This document shows, piece by piece, positions 34,049 to 43,807 of a stretch of DNA of 64,000 nucleotides. Within the stretch, counting starts at the first letter, position 1. Each line of letters starts with the position of its first letter. The notes beneath the pieces are model-generated. The model searched no databases. It was not told the origin of the DNA and worked only from the letters and a program-made list of their open reading frames with translations. The stretch lies in assembly GCF_008312935.1 (NCBI RefSeq), contig NZ_VSZO01000001.1, forward strand, positions 930,001-994,000, in the 5' to 3' direction. Both the position numbers and the translations under genes were made by a program. The stretch is from Roseiconus lacunae. Its GTDB lineage: Bacteria; Planctomycetota; Planctomycetia; Pirellulales; Pirellulaceae.

Positions 34049-34942
34049 TCAACGTTTCTTGCCCTTTTTGGCAGGCTTCTCGGCAATCGCTTCGGCTGGT
34101 TTGCCATCGGTTGCTTCTTCCGGTGGTACTTCGGGCAATGCTTTCTCTTCCGGCTTCGATGCTAGTAGGTCAGGGGCCGGCCCAAATTCATCGAACTCGG
34201 GCCAACCTTGGTTAAACCGGGTCTCGGCGGTGAAGTCGACCGAGGGGCGTTCAAATTCCGGTGCCGTGCTGCCGTTGCGGCTGCGACGACCGATCAGAAA
34301 TTGGCTGCCGGCCAGTTTAGTCTTGTCGCGAATGGTCCCGCCCTGGAACGGACCGATGCCCATGACCCAGGTATCGCGGGCTGTCGCGGTGGATTGCCGA
34401 ACCCCCGATTGCCAGATGGGTTGTCGTGTTTCGCGTTCATAGGCAAAGGCCGCGATTTTCGCCGCAGCTTCGCGGGCTTCGCGTCGGGCGACGGAGATTT
34501 CCGGCAACGTTGGCACAATAGGCGCATTGGGGATCGCGGCAGCGGCTGTGTTGAACGCGTTGTTTTCGGGGATCCCATAAGTGACTAAATGATCGTCGGT
34601 CCCCAAGGCACCGACCCGAGCTTCGATGATTACGTCGGCTTCGGGGGATGAATCCTGGATCAAGCAACCGGCGGCAAGAATCTGCTGTCGCAAACTGCTG
34701 ATGACGTATTCGGCATTGGCATAGCCCTCGCCTTTGACCGTTCGCAGGTAGCTAGTGTCCAGGTAAACTTTGCGCCCGGTGAGCGGACGAAAGTCTAGGT
34801 CTTGAATACTGCGGTCGACCGCATCACTGACGACCAGTTGCTCCGTCGCTCGGTGTTCGCGAGTCGTACCGCAACCACCAAACGCGAGTGTCATCAGACA
34901 CAGCGAAAGCGTGGTCGAAATAGATCGCAGGGCGTGAAACAT
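34049..34942 (-). CDS. Lipoprotein of unknown function (DUF6655-like)
   Basis: About 297 residues from the ATG at 34942. A signal peptide ends in the lipobox LAFGGC (Cys near 23), followed by GTTREHRATEQLVVSDAVDR, a segment I associate with planctomycete DUF6655 proteins. The central part includes YANAEYVISSLRQQILAAGC and an Ala-rich helix; the last 45 residues are Lys/Glu/Pro-rich and end KKGKKR. It should be anchored to a membrane by its lipid. No enzyme motif is visible. Confidence 0.8.
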   Translation of the reverse strand: MFHALRSISTTLSLCLMTLAFGGCGTTREHRATEQLVVSDAVDRSIQDLDFRPLTGRKVYLDTSYLRTVKGEGYANAEYVISSLRQQILAAGCLIQDSSPEADVIIEARVGALGTDDHLVTYGIPENNAFNTAAAAIPNAPIVPTLPEISVARREAREAAAKIAAFAYERETRQPIWQSGVRQSTATARDTWVMGIGPFQGGTIRDKTKLAGSQFLIGRRSRNGSTAPEFERPSVDFTAETRFNQGWPEFDEFGPAPDLLASKPEEKALPEVPPEEATDGKPAEAIAEKPAKKGKKR

Positions 34943-35085
34943 CAACGCGTGAAACTTCGGATGATCGGAAAGCAGTTCCAGGTGGGACGGGGAACGAAAA
35001 ACGAACCCGAAACGACTTAACTAGCGACCAATCGGGTCGCGTGACAAGCCCGGTCCGCGCAAATCAGCTCGCTTGTTTCACCTAG

Positions 35086-35466
35086 CTACTTCACTCGATA
35101 GCCGAGTTGTTTCAGTTTCTCACGAATCGAATCGTTATGATCGCCTTGCAGCTCGACAAGATCTTCTTTCGCTTTCACGGTGCCGCCGGTCCCGCACACC
35201 GCCTGAAGCATACCGAGTAGAGCTGACAAATCGTTCGCCTCGGCGGTCAGTCCCGACACGACGGTAGCCTTGCGACCGCCCTTGCGTTTTTCGACGCGGA
35301 CTCTCGCAGTCTGTTTCTCTGGGGGGAGCCGTTTGGCTTGCGTTTGTTTCTCCCGTTCTGCCGCTGCCTTTTGCTCTGCCGTACAGTCGCAGTCGGTTTC
35401 TGGCTTGCCGCACAAGTCGCACGAAGGCGGGATGTAGAATTCAGTGCCGGCGAATAAGCTTGCCAT
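35086..35466 (-). CDS. SUI1/eIF1-type translation factor (YciH-like)
   Basis: 126 residues. The N-terminus has CDLCGKPETDCDC (about 16-28), four cysteines that could bind zinc; a charged linker follows, then the SUI1 domain (about 55-126) with EKRKGGRKATVVSGL and a GTGGTVKAKEDLVELQGDH core. Bacterial YciH resembles eukaryotic eIF1, which proofreads start-codon choice; its bacterial role is poorly defined. It lies alone, divergent from avtA. Confidence 0.93.
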   Translation of the reverse strand: MASLFAGTEFYIPPSCDLCGKPETDCDCTAEQKAAAEREKQTQAKRLPPEKQTARVRVEKRKGGRKATVVSGLTAEANDLSALLGMLQAVCGTGGTVKAKEDLVELQGDHNDSIREKLKQLGYRVK

Positions 35467-35586
35467 TGGATCGTTCTAGTGGAGGAGAAGCGGCAGGTAA
35501 TCGTCAGAAGTGGAGGACCAATTTGGCGAACCCTTTGTGACAAAATTGGTCTGCATACAATGTACGAAAACCACAGCAGATGATCG

Positions 35587-36864
35587 ATGACAGAACAACT
35601 CTCCAACTTCGGTAAGCGACTGGCCCTGGATTCCGGGATCGGCGAATTGATGCGCGACCTTGGTGATGCACTTGCCGCCGGCGATGGCAACATTTGTATG
35701 CTCGGTGGGGGGCAACCATCCCATATTCCCGCGATCGACGAACTCTGGCAGCGGCGTTTGCAGGAAATTGCATCGGATCCGAAACAGACGGCGCGAGTCT
35801 TGGGTGATTACGACCCACCGGCCGGTGATGCGGCCTTTCGCAAAGCCGTCGCTGCTTTTTTTTCGCGGCAATACGGTTGGCCGATCACGATGGAGAACGT
35901 CGCGGTGACCGCCGGTGGCCAGACCGCGTTCTTCTTACTTCTCAATGCCATTGCCGGTCGCTGCGAAGGCCAGCCAGACCGCAAGGTACTCTTACCGATT
36001 TCACCTGAATACATCGGGTACGCCGACCAGTCGGTTTCGTCAGACTTCTTTCAAGCGACGAAGCCTTTGATCGAAGAGACGGGGGACCATGAGTTTAAAT
36101 ATGGGATCGATTTCGACGCTTTGACGATCGACGATTCGGTCGCGGCGATGTGTTTGTCACGGCCCACCAACCCCTCGTCAAACGTGATCAGCGACGAAGA
36201 ACTTTCCAAGTTGATCGACATCGCCAAACAAGCCGACGTACCGTTGATCGTCGACAATGCGTACGGTTTGCCGTTCCCCGGAGCGATCTTCGGTGACGCG
36301 ATCCCACAGTTCGATCCGTCGATGGTGCTGACGTATAGCCTGTCCAAAATGGGTTTGCCCGGAACTCGGACGGGCATCGTGATCGCCGCCCCAAAAGTGA
36401 TCGAACGATTGTCTTCGATGAACGCGATCAGCTCACTGGCCAACAATAATCTTGGGCAAGCGATCACTCGACCGCTTTTCGAATCCGACCAAATGGCCAC
36501 GCTCAGTCGCGACGTCATTCGCCCCTACTATCGTCAACGCGCCGAACAGGCGCGGCAATGGTTGACCGAGTCGATCGACGCGGACGTTCCGTTTCGTATT
36601 CATCGATGTGAAGGGGCGTTTTTCCTGTGGTTGTGGCTCCCCGGCTTGCCGATCACTTCGCAAGAACTTTACGAGCGATTGAAACGCCGCAAGGTGTTGG
36701 TGATTTCCGGCCACCATTTCTTTTTCGGTCTCGAAGATGATCAGTGGCAACATCGCAACGAGTGTTTGCGGTTGAGTTACACGACCGATCCAGATGTCCT
36801 AAAACGTGGTCTGAAAATCCTGGGCGAAGAAATCAACTCCCTCTACCGCGTTGCAGTACCATAG
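35587..36864 (+). CDS. avtA: Valine-pyruvate aminotransferase
   Basis: 425 residues, matching the AvtA length of about 417. A PLP class I aminotransferase that makes valine from 2-ketoisovalerate with alanine. Diagnostic stretches shared with E. coli AvtA are SGIGELMRDL, MLGGGQPSHIP, SPEYIGYADQ near 137, SRPTNPSSNVISDEEL near 185, VDNAYGLPFPG, and the PLP lysine in YSLSKMGLPGTR near 250. The match is close over the whole length. An esterase gene follows 60 bp later on the same strand. Confidence 0.93.
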   Translation: MTEQLSNFGKRLALDSGIGELMRDLGDALAAGDGNICMLGGGQPSHIPAIDELWQRRLQEIASDPKQTARVLGDYDPPAGDAAFRKAVAAFFSRQYGWPITMENVAVTAGGQTAFFLLLNAIAGRCEGQPDRKVLLPISPEYIGYADQSVSSDFFQATKPLIEETGDHEFKYGIDFDALTIDDSVAAMCLSRPTNPSSNVISDEELSKLIDIAKQADVPLIVDNAYGLPFPGAIFGDAIPQFDPSMVLTYSLSKMGLPGTRTGIVIAAPKVIERLSSMNAISSLANNNLGQAITRPLFESDQMATLSRDVIRPYYRQRAEQARQWLTESIDADVPFRIHRCEGAFFLWLWLPGLPITSQELYERLKRRKVLVISGHHFFFGLEDDQWQHRNECLRLSYTTDPDVLKRGLKILGEEINSLYRVAVP

Positions 36865-36923
36865 CGGTCAGTGCGCCGATGTTTCTGGCGCGAAGTTTGA
36901 ATTCGATCAAACGCGAACTGCCC

Positions 36924-37871
36924 ATGACACTGCATCCTCAAGCGAAAGCGTATTTGGAAAATGTTCTTCAGCAAGGACGTCCCGGCTGGCACGAACTTTC
37001 GGTCGATCAGGCGCGTGAAATTTTTCAATCACTCGATCCGCTTTGCGGGCCGCGTCCCGATTTGGATCGCGTCGAAGATCTGATCGCGACAGACGATTCC
37101 AGTGTTCAGATCCCGATGCGTTTGTATTCGTCCGGCAAGGAAACGGACGTCGCTGACGTCGCAGACGAATCGCCTCCGGTGATCATCTTCTTTCACGGCG
37201 GCGGTTGGGTGCTCGGAGATTTGAGCACCCACGATGCGTTGTGTCGTCGGCTAGCCAAAGAGTCCGCTTGCACGGTCATCGCAGTCGATTATCGGCTCTC
37301 TCCGGAAAGTCAGTTCCCAGGGCCGGTCAACGATTGCTATGCGGCTGTCAAATACGTCGCTGACCATCAACGTGAGTTGGACGTCGATGCGTCACGAATG
37401 GCATTGGTGGGCGACAGTGCCGGTGGATATTTGGCGACGATGGTAGCCCTGAAAATTCGTGAGCAAGGCGGACCGCCGGTTCGATTGCAGGTGCTGATTT
37501 ATCCGGTGATCGAAGCCGACTTTGAAACCCCTTCCTACCAATCGTTCGCCGACGGACATGGATTGACCCGGGACACAATGCGTTGGTTTTGGCAACACTT
37601 TCTTGGCGATGCGGATCCCGTCGCCGCGTCACCGCTGCGCGCCGATTCGCTGGCCGATCTTCCGCCGGCGATCGTGATCACCGCCGAATACGATGTGCTT
37701 CGCGACGAGGGAACGCGGTATGCCAAACGGCTATTCGAAAGCGGTGTTGACGTGGATCACTGGCGAATCGAAGGCATGCTTCACGGATTTGTTCACTTCG
37801 CCGGTGTGTTCGATCCCGGGATCGAAGTCGCACGTCAACTCGCCAACCAGGTCTCGCAGCGTTTGTGTTAG
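36924..37871 (+). CDS. Alpha/beta hydrolase, HSL-type esterase
   Basis: About 315 residues from the ATG at 36924; the frame is open upstream into avtA but that part is shadow. The oxyanion motif is IIFFHGGGWVLGD near 84, the nucleophile GDSAGGYLA near 152, Asp in ITAEYDVLRDEG near 255 and His in MLHGFVHF near 285. This is the hormone-sensitive-lipase (bacterial type IV) esterase pattern, acting on short acyl esters. No signal peptide; probably cytoplasmic. It may be co-transcribed with avtA; no functional link is evident. Confidence 0.92.
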   Translation: MTLHPQAKAYLENVLQQGRPGWHELSVDQAREIFQSLDPLCGPRPDLDRVEDLIATDDSSVQIPMRLYSSGKETDVADVADESPPVIIFFHGGGWVLGDLSTHDALCRRLAKESACTVIAVDYRLSPESQFPGPVNDCYAAVKYVADHQRELDVDASRMALVGDSAGGYLATMVALKIREQGGPPVRLQVLIYPVIEADFETPSYQSFADGHGLTRDTMRWFWQHFLGDADPVAASPLRADSLADLPPAIVITAEYDVLRDEGTRYAKRLFESGVDVDHWRIEGMLHGFVHFAGVFDPGIEVARQLANQVSQRLC

Positions 37872-37895
37872 AAAACGCAACGTTTTTCGATAACG

Positions 37896-40800
37896 TCAAT
37901 CGATCTCGATGACGAGTGGATCATGCCACGTCTTTTGCTCGGCGGTGTAGTACAAGTACGCGCGGCTGGGCGGTCCGGTGTAACGTCCCGGAATCTGTCC
38001 CACGCAGGAAAGCGAGAACTCCTTGCGTTCGCCCGGCGCAAACGTTCGCCAGTAACAAACCACATCACGCCCGATCAGCTCGTAGTAGTCGACCACGCCG
38101 TTCTGACGCAGCTGTTCCAAGTGCTCGATCACCGGTTCCAAGCCACCGGGTAAACCGATCACCGCGACGCTCATCGGTTGGCCTTGGTCGTCTTTATTGA
38201 CGACCGACACCTGAACGTTGATCGAATCACCTGCGTTGATCGAACCAGAATCGGACGACTTCGGAAAGTTGACGTGTAGCTCAAGTGGACACGACGGATC
38301 ACTTTGCGGAGATTTCGTCTGACCGACAAGCTGTAGCGTGTACGGCAGCGAAACTTGTTCCCTCGAACGTAGTTCGACGGCGACCGATGGGTCGTTTTCA
38401 ATCCGCTTACAAACGTCATTGGGCAACCGATAGACAACGCCTTCTTGTTTGGCGTCCGACCAACGAATCGTATCAACAATTTCGTTATCGACGACTAACT
38501 CCAGTTCACCCGAACCATCGCCGGCGATCATGCGGTGGGTCATGACAAGTGCTTTAAGTGCCAATACGGTCGCTTGGGTTGAACCGAACCCGCCACCACG
38601 TCGATTGGCGAGCAACCAATCGGTCGCTTTACGCAATTGTTGGACGTGTTGATCGTCGGCATTCCAAGCGAGTATGACCAAAGCCGTGGTTTCAACCTGT
38701 TTTGAAAATCCACCGCTTTGCGTGACCGTGGTGACTCCATCGAGATGACCGTCTGGCTTTTGAAAGTCGACTAAACGTTCACGTAATCGTTTGGCAACCT
38801 CGGTTCGATTCGCATTTTCGAGCGTAATCGCGGACAACGCGATCAGATAGGCGTCGTCGGATTCCGTCGCGACTCGTTCGAGTTGATCGATCTCTTTTCC
38901 CAATTCGTTGATAAAACGAGTCGACTGGTCAGATGACGTCGCGGCTTCCGACAAAGCCCACAAAACATAGGCATTGACGATCTCCTGTTGCACCGACCAA
39001 GCGTGCAGGTGACGGGAGTTGCGTTTGAATCCGCCGTCGCCATCGCGTCGATCGAGTAGCCATCGCCGAGTACGCTGAAGCATTTTCTCATCGACTTCGA
39101 TGACTTTCGCCATCTCGGAAAACTGCATCAAGCCGAATGCTGACAACGCCTCATGTCCGGGGTCATTGCCGAACCATTCATAGCCCAATTCACGACATTC
39201 GTAGCTGACAAGTTTTCGATAGCCTCGCCGCAATAGCGATTCGATTCGTCTACGATCGGATGGATCAACACCGCCATCGACTTGCATTAGTTGAAACGCC
39301 ATCACGTTGGGATAGTTGGTCGACGATGCTTGTTCAAAACACCCGTGTGGTTCACGCAAAATGCTCTGTAGTCCCTGACTGATCTGCGATTGTATTGCAG
39401 GCATCAACGTGAGCTCCGCGTGTAGAGAGCCGGGAACAATTTGTTCCGGGATCGCGAAGTTCAGCTTTGCCGAACGAACGAGAGTCCCCGAGGCTGAGCC
39501 GGTAAACGGGAACCCGGCCGGGGCGATGCGTAGATTTCGTCGGACGCCGTCCCGGATAGCGGTGGATGAACTCACGCCGGTGACGGCCAAGTCGACTTCG
39601 GTGAGCTGATCGACCGAGCGGACTTCGATCGGAAAGAACTCTGTCAAACGATCGCCGGCGCCAGCACTGACCGACGCGGTGTGACGATCCAGCCGCAACG
39701 GTTCTCCCGTCGACACTTGAATCGCAAAGGCATCATCATCGTCTGTCCCATTGACTAACCCGACGGGTAGTCGAATCAGGTCGCCACCGGTCACTTCCAA
39801 TGGAAATTTGGCATCGACTTCTAAAGCCGACTGGGTCACCACCATCCCACCGCCACTCCCGAGTCGACCATCGTTGGTATGACCGTTGACGATGACTTTG
39901 AACATCGTCAGCGAGTCGGATAGATCAAATCGGATACTAGCGGTTCCAGTCGAATCGGTCACCATTAACGGATTCCAGTACAACGTTTCGGCAAAGTCGA
40001 CACGACTACCGTCGTCGCTGGTGCGATGGGCGTGGGCGTATTGTCGGATCGGGAAGCGTAACTCTTCGATCAATTGATCAGCCAGTGATTCGGTGTCGAT
40101 CCCGCGGGCTTGTGCAAATTGCCGGAGCTTGGCGGTACTGATCCGGTTTTCAAGACTTTGGTCCGAAGCGGTATTTGTCGGCGGACGTTCTCCGGGCATC
40201 AGTACGTTGAAGACTCGACGGGCAAACGAAGGTCGCGTTTGATCGTCCGCGGCGGCCGGTTCTGATCGGTCGCTGACAGATTCCGCGCCATGGGCTCGTT
40301 CATCAGATGGGTTCGACATTCCTTCGGCGGATTCACCTTCGGCTTGATACAAGTCGGCTTCGACAGTTGAGTTGTAAGGGACCGCGCGGGTCGACGTTGG
40401 TGTCGCTTGCCCACAACCGACGATGGTGATTCCTAGCAGAAACAGCCCCGAGAGCGGTGCGAGTGCTTTTCGCGGCTTGAACAGCAACGCGATCAGCCAA
40501 ACAAAGCCGACGATCATCAAAGTGAACCGAATGTCAGAGATAAACTCTTGCCAAATCTCGGTCGCCCGAGTGCGATAGGTGATTAACTGTGACCGCAGAT
40601 GATCCATGTTGGAGCGACGTTTGCCGACCAAGTCGTTTCGATCACCGTCAAGTTCGAGTAGCCGGACGAGGGCATCACGAAATGTCTCATCAAATCGATT
40701 TTCATCGCCGCTGATAAAACGCCGCCAACCTTGCGTGCCCAGCAATAAATCCAAACTCTTTGCGGCCTCGGGATCATCGGCCAAGTAGATGTCGGCCTGT

Positions 40801-43070
40801 TCGAGATCTTCCGGGGATTCGATTTCGCTGGTCAAGAAAAAGTGTGTTTGGATCGAGGGTAGTTTCTGCCTCCGTAGACTGAGGGCGGCATCATCGACCA
40901 CGCTGACCCCAAGGATCGCGCCGGGAACCGGGGTGTCGTTTTCGTCTTTGACCGACACTGTCATTCGTACCGGGTCGCCTGGTTGATGTTGCCGCGCATC
41001 GTCATCGATCGTCGCGGTAATTTGCAATGCTTTCACGCCACGACGGTACACCAAGCGTTCGACAAGCGGCCTAGTTGACATCGATTCAGAATCGGTTTCC
41101 AGCACGGTCACGCGGATCACTCCGGTGGCTCGATCTTGAATCGGCACCACGAGTTCGTGATCCCCAATACCGACTTCGACGGATTGCAAGCCAACCAATT
41201 CACCTCGGCAAACCGCACGGATCAGACACTGGCGACGCTTCAGCGTTCGGATGGTCATGGTGATCGGTTCACCCGCATCGAAAACGCCCTCACCGGTTTC
41301 CAATACGGGCATGTCATCAACCACCGTCGGTAGCCAAGGCGTTTCGGTGATGTCGAGCGGTTTGGTGACCCGAAGCGAGTATCGCATCCCGGGTTCTGGC
41401 TTAAATTCAAAGCGTCCCATCCCGTCACGAACCGTTTCCACGGTCGCAACCACTCGACCAGCTTGGGAGAGAACTTCGCCTGCAAGTTCGATCGGTTTAC
41501 CGTCCGTATCACGGGCGGTGAAGTAAACACGATTGGTCAGTCCACCGACCAGTTCGCCGCCTTCGGGATAAAAATCAACGGAAATGCGGCCGGTATGAAT
41601 CGGGATAGCTCGGGTCGCAGTTTCGGTGACGGATCCATCATCGATCGACACCGACAGTCGTCCTTCACCCTGCCGAATGAACTTCGGTAAATCAAACGCG
41701 ATCGAGAGTGAGCCATCGAGATCGATACTTGTTTCGACTTGATAAATCGTTTGATCGTCGACGACCGCATGGACTTTCGCCGTTGCTCCGGCGGGGATTT
41801 CGTCATTCGCACGACGGACCGAAAGCGTGGCTTCGACTCGATCGCCAGAAGTGTATGAGCGGCTAACAAATTGCAGATCTGTTTTTAAGCGAACGGCCCG
41901 GTATCGACGAACTTCGAGTTCGAGTGTCTGATCAGGGAAAAATCCGTCCAAACTCTTGGCGATCAATTGATATGTTCCACCGGCAGACGTTTCCGGGATT
42001 ACAAACGATCCATTTCCGACGCCACGTTCGGTGACACCTTCCAAGATGGCCCCTTCCACCAATGCGCCGCTGGCATCCCGCAACTCAAACCGAATCGGGA
42101 CTTCTAGGTGCGAAGCCAACGTGCGGCGATTCAAAGTGACCGAACGAAAAAATATTTGTTCGCCGGGGCGGTAAACTGGGCGATCGGTGCTCAAAAATGT
42201 TAAGCATCGGGTGGGTTCCAACGGTGTCGTCAAACGAACTCTTTTTTTGCCTTCTGGATCTGCCCAAGCATCGATCTGCAACTCGGCATCGACCGGGATG
42301 ACGATCTCATTTGGGATTTGAATTCGCGCCGGGTGATCGGCGGTGGTCTCGGTTTGACCGCGATACAACACCGATCCTTTGGATAACACCTGAAAGGAGA
42401 TGTTCGCCGGGACAATCGGTAACGCCGATCCAAAGCCAAGCCCCGGTTGACCGCCGGATGTTTCCGTCGCGATGCCTTTCGAGTTCACCACCACCCAAAA
42501 CTCGTTCTGGCTGGTAGCTTCGGGGCCCGCGATGGGCTCAATCGCAACGTGCAGCGGAGCGACGGGCAGCGGTGGCAAACGGTTCCAATGCCGGAAGCCG
42601 GTGATCGCAATCAAGAGCGAAGCCGCCGTGACCAACGATACCCACCAGAGTTTGATGAACCGAGAAGAAGTCTTCTTCGTATCGCCGGCGACTTCGATCG
42701 GATTGTCTGATGAGGATCCCGGTTGACTCGTTGGAATGGCGGAACCGAATGCGCCGTCGGCGCTAGCCTTGGACATTGCTACATGTTCGCATGCTTCGCT
42801 CCCGGTCGTCTGATGCTGGCTCTCGGCAACCACCGTCGAGAGATCGAACGGAGGTCCGGCGGAAGCATCTAACTTCGCCGCTTCGGCAAACTTGCCGGCC
42901 ATTCGCAGCGTTTGAGCCCAGAGCGTGGCGACGTGGGGATCTCGATTAATCCGTGATCGAAGTGATTCGACTTCGTCATCGTCTAGCAATTCGTAATGCA
43001 GTTCGAGTAACTGTTGGCGCAGTTGGTCGTCGTCGTGCGGTGGGTGTTCGGGGTGTTGATTGAAATTCAT
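37896..43070 (-). CDS. Alpha-2-macroglobulin with thioester, fused to an anti-sigma-like N-terminus
   Basis: 1724 residues. Residues 1-65 are acidic and helical (QLLELHYELLDDDEVESLRS, INRDPHVATLWAQTL), like the cytoplasmic part of planctomycete anti-sigma proteins, but without a zinc-binding HxxxCxxC. A membrane helix follows at about 141-160. The external part has the MG2 signature DRPVYRPGEQIFFRSV (about 295-310). Unusually, two more hydrophobic segments lie at about 845-885. The thioester motif GCFEQASS has its Cys at 1244, followed by the alpha-helical thioester domain and a receptor-binding-like C-terminus. Bacterial A2M traps proteases in the periplasm. The usual pbpC partner is absent. 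The start overlaps the ECF sigma stop (ATGA), supporting a sigma/anti-sigma pair. Confidence 0.9.
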   Translation of the reverse strand: MNFNQHPEHPPHDDDQLRQQLLELHYELLDDDEVESLRSRINRDPHVATLWAQTLRMAGKFAEAAKLDASAGPPFDLSTVVAESQHQTTGSEACEHVAMSKASADGAFGSAIPTSQPGSSSDNPIEVAGDTKKTSSRFIKLWWVSLVTAASLLIAITGFRHWNRLPPLPVAPLHVAIEPIAGPEATSQNEFWVVVNSKGIATETSGGQPGLGFGSALPIVPANISFQVLSKGSVLYRGQTETTADHPARIQIPNEIVIPVDAELQIDAWADPEGKKRVRLTTPLEPTRCLTFLSTDRPVYRPGEQIFFRSVTLNRRTLASHLEVPIRFELRDASGALVEGAILEGVTERGVGNGSFVIPETSAGGTYQLIAKSLDGFFPDQTLELEVRRYRAVRLKTDLQFVSRSYTSGDRVEATLSVRRANDEIPAGATAKVHAVVDDQTIYQVETSIDLDGSLSIAFDLPKFIRQGEGRLSVSIDDGSVTETATRAIPIHTGRISVDFYPEGGELVGGLTNRVYFTARDTDGKPIELAGEVLSQAGRVVATVETVRDGMGRFEFKPEPGMRYSLRVTKPLDITETPWLPTVVDDMPVLETGEGVFDAGEPITMTIRTLKRRQCLIRAVCRGELVGLQSVEVGIGDHELVVPIQDRATGVIRVTVLETDSESMSTRPLVERLVYRRGVKALQITATIDDDARQHQPGDPVRMTVSVKDENDTPVPGAILGVSVVDDAALSLRRQKLPSIQTHFFLTSEIESPEDLEQADIYLADDPEAAKSLDLLLGTQGWRRFISGDENRFDETFRDALVRLLELDGDRNDLVGKRRSNMDHLRSQLITYRTRATEIWQEFISDIRFTLMIVGFVWLIALLFKPRKALAPLSGLFLLGITIVGCGQATPTSTRAVPYNSTVEADLYQAEGESAEGMSNPSDERAHGAESVSDRSEPAAADDQTRPSFARRVFNVLMPGERPPTNTASDQSLENRISTAKLRQFAQARGIDTESLADQLIEELRFPIRQYAHAHRTSDDGSRVDFAETLYWNPLMVTDSTGTASIRFDLSDSLTMFKVIVNGHTNDGRLGSGGGMVVTQSALEVDAKFPLEVTGGDLIRLPVGLVNGTDDDDAFAIQVSTGEPLRLDRHTASVSAGAGDRLTEFFPIEVRSVDQLTEVDLAVTGVSSSTAIRDGVRRNLRIAPAGFPFTGSASGTLVRSAKLNFAIPEQIVPGSLHAELTLMPAIQSQISQGLQSILREPHGCFEQASSTNYPNVMAFQLMQVDGGVDPSDRRRIESLLRRGYRKLVSYECRELGYEWFGNDPGHEALSAFGLMQFSEMAKVIEVDEKMLQRTRRWLLDRRDGDGGFKRNSRHLHAWSVQQEIVNAYVLWALSEAATSSDQSTRFINELGKEIDQLERVATESDDAYLIALSAITLENANRTEVAKRLRERLVDFQKPDGHLDGVTTVTQSGGFSKQVETTALVILAWNADDQHVQQLRKATDWLLANRRGGGFGSTQATVLALKALVMTHRMIAGDGSGELELVVDNEIVDTIRWSDAKQEGVVYRLPNDVCKRIENDPSVAVELRSREQVSLPYTLQLVGQTKSPQSDPSCPLELHVNFPKSSDSGSINAGDSINVQVSVVNKDDQGQPMSVAVIGLPGGLEPVIEHLEQLRQNGVVDYYELIGRDVVCYWRTFAPGERKEFSLSCVGQIPGRYTGPPSRAYLYYTAEQKTWHDPLVIEID

Positions 43071-43633
43071 GACAGATCTCCCACGCTTTCGCGAAGCTGA
43101 CGAATGGCGGCACGCATGCGTGTTTTGACCGTCCCCAGAGGGATCGAGATGGCTTCGGCAATTTGGGGATAAGAGAGATCACCGTTTTGACGCAGCAAAA
43201 AGACTTCTTGATAGTCTGGTGGCAACTCCGCGACAGCTTTGCGTAGCTGTTGAAGTTGTTCGTCTTTGATCAGCCCGTCGGGCGGGCTATCGGAGGTCGA
43301 GGCCATCGGAAAGTCCTCGCGGGAAGCGTTCTCGGGCAAGGGAGTTCGCCGACGATTCCAAGCGGTCTTGCGAACATCACGGCCCGTGTTGAGCGTGATT
43401 CGAAAGACCCAGGCTTTTAAGTTTTGAATATCGTCGAGCTGGTGCCGGTGATGCCAGCACTTTAAAAACGACTCTTGCAACGCGTCTCTCGCGTCTTCGA
43501 CATTGCCGACGATGTAGTACAAGGTGCCGAGCAATTCGTCGGCGCAGGAATCGAAAAACCGCTCCAAACGGGCGGTAGCGGCGTCTTTCGGGGGCCCCGA
43601 AAGACGTTCGATCGATTCCGGATCGTCGGTCAT
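43067..43633 (-). CDS. ECF sigma factor (RNA polymerase sigma-70 family)
   Basis: 188 residues. Region 2 is at about 20-90 (DELLGTLYYIVGNVEDARDALQ, then FLKCWHHRHQL and NLKAWVFRITLNTGRD, the DNA-melting and -10 reading part). Region 4 at about 128-185 contains AVAELPPDYQEVFLLRQNGDLS and the recognition helix IAEAISIPLGTVKTRMRAA. A linker rich in charged residues joins them. It directs RNA polymerase to stress- or surface-type promoters. The last codons overlap the A2M gene, whose N-terminus is the probable regulator. It lies 174 bp downstream of the VWA gene. Confidence 0.95.
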   Translation of the reverse strand: MTDDPESIERLSGPPKDAATARLERFFDSCADELLGTLYYIVGNVEDARDALQESFLKCWHHRHQLDDIQNLKAWVFRITLNTGRDVRKTAWNRRRTPLPENASREDFPMASTSDSPPDGLIKDEQLQQLRKAVAELPPDYQEVFLLRQNGDLSYPQIAEAISIPLGTVKTRMRAAIRQLRESVGDLS

Positions 43634-43807
43634 AAAGTGTCATCCACGGCAGAACAGCGTTGTCTGCAAATCAAGACGACAAAGCCGAGCGTTCGGATTT
43701 CAATTGAGTCAAAAAAAGACGAAGACGAACTTGAAACATCGCCTCAATTGATCCGACGAAGCGTCTGGCGGACCGGTGAAACTTAGGCCCTTGCCTTGCG
43801 ATGGGGA

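Noticed and set aside
36744-36923. N-terminal extension of the esterase gene
   Set aside because: It lies in a different frame of avtA and is not esterase-like; the ATG at 36924 gives the usual length.
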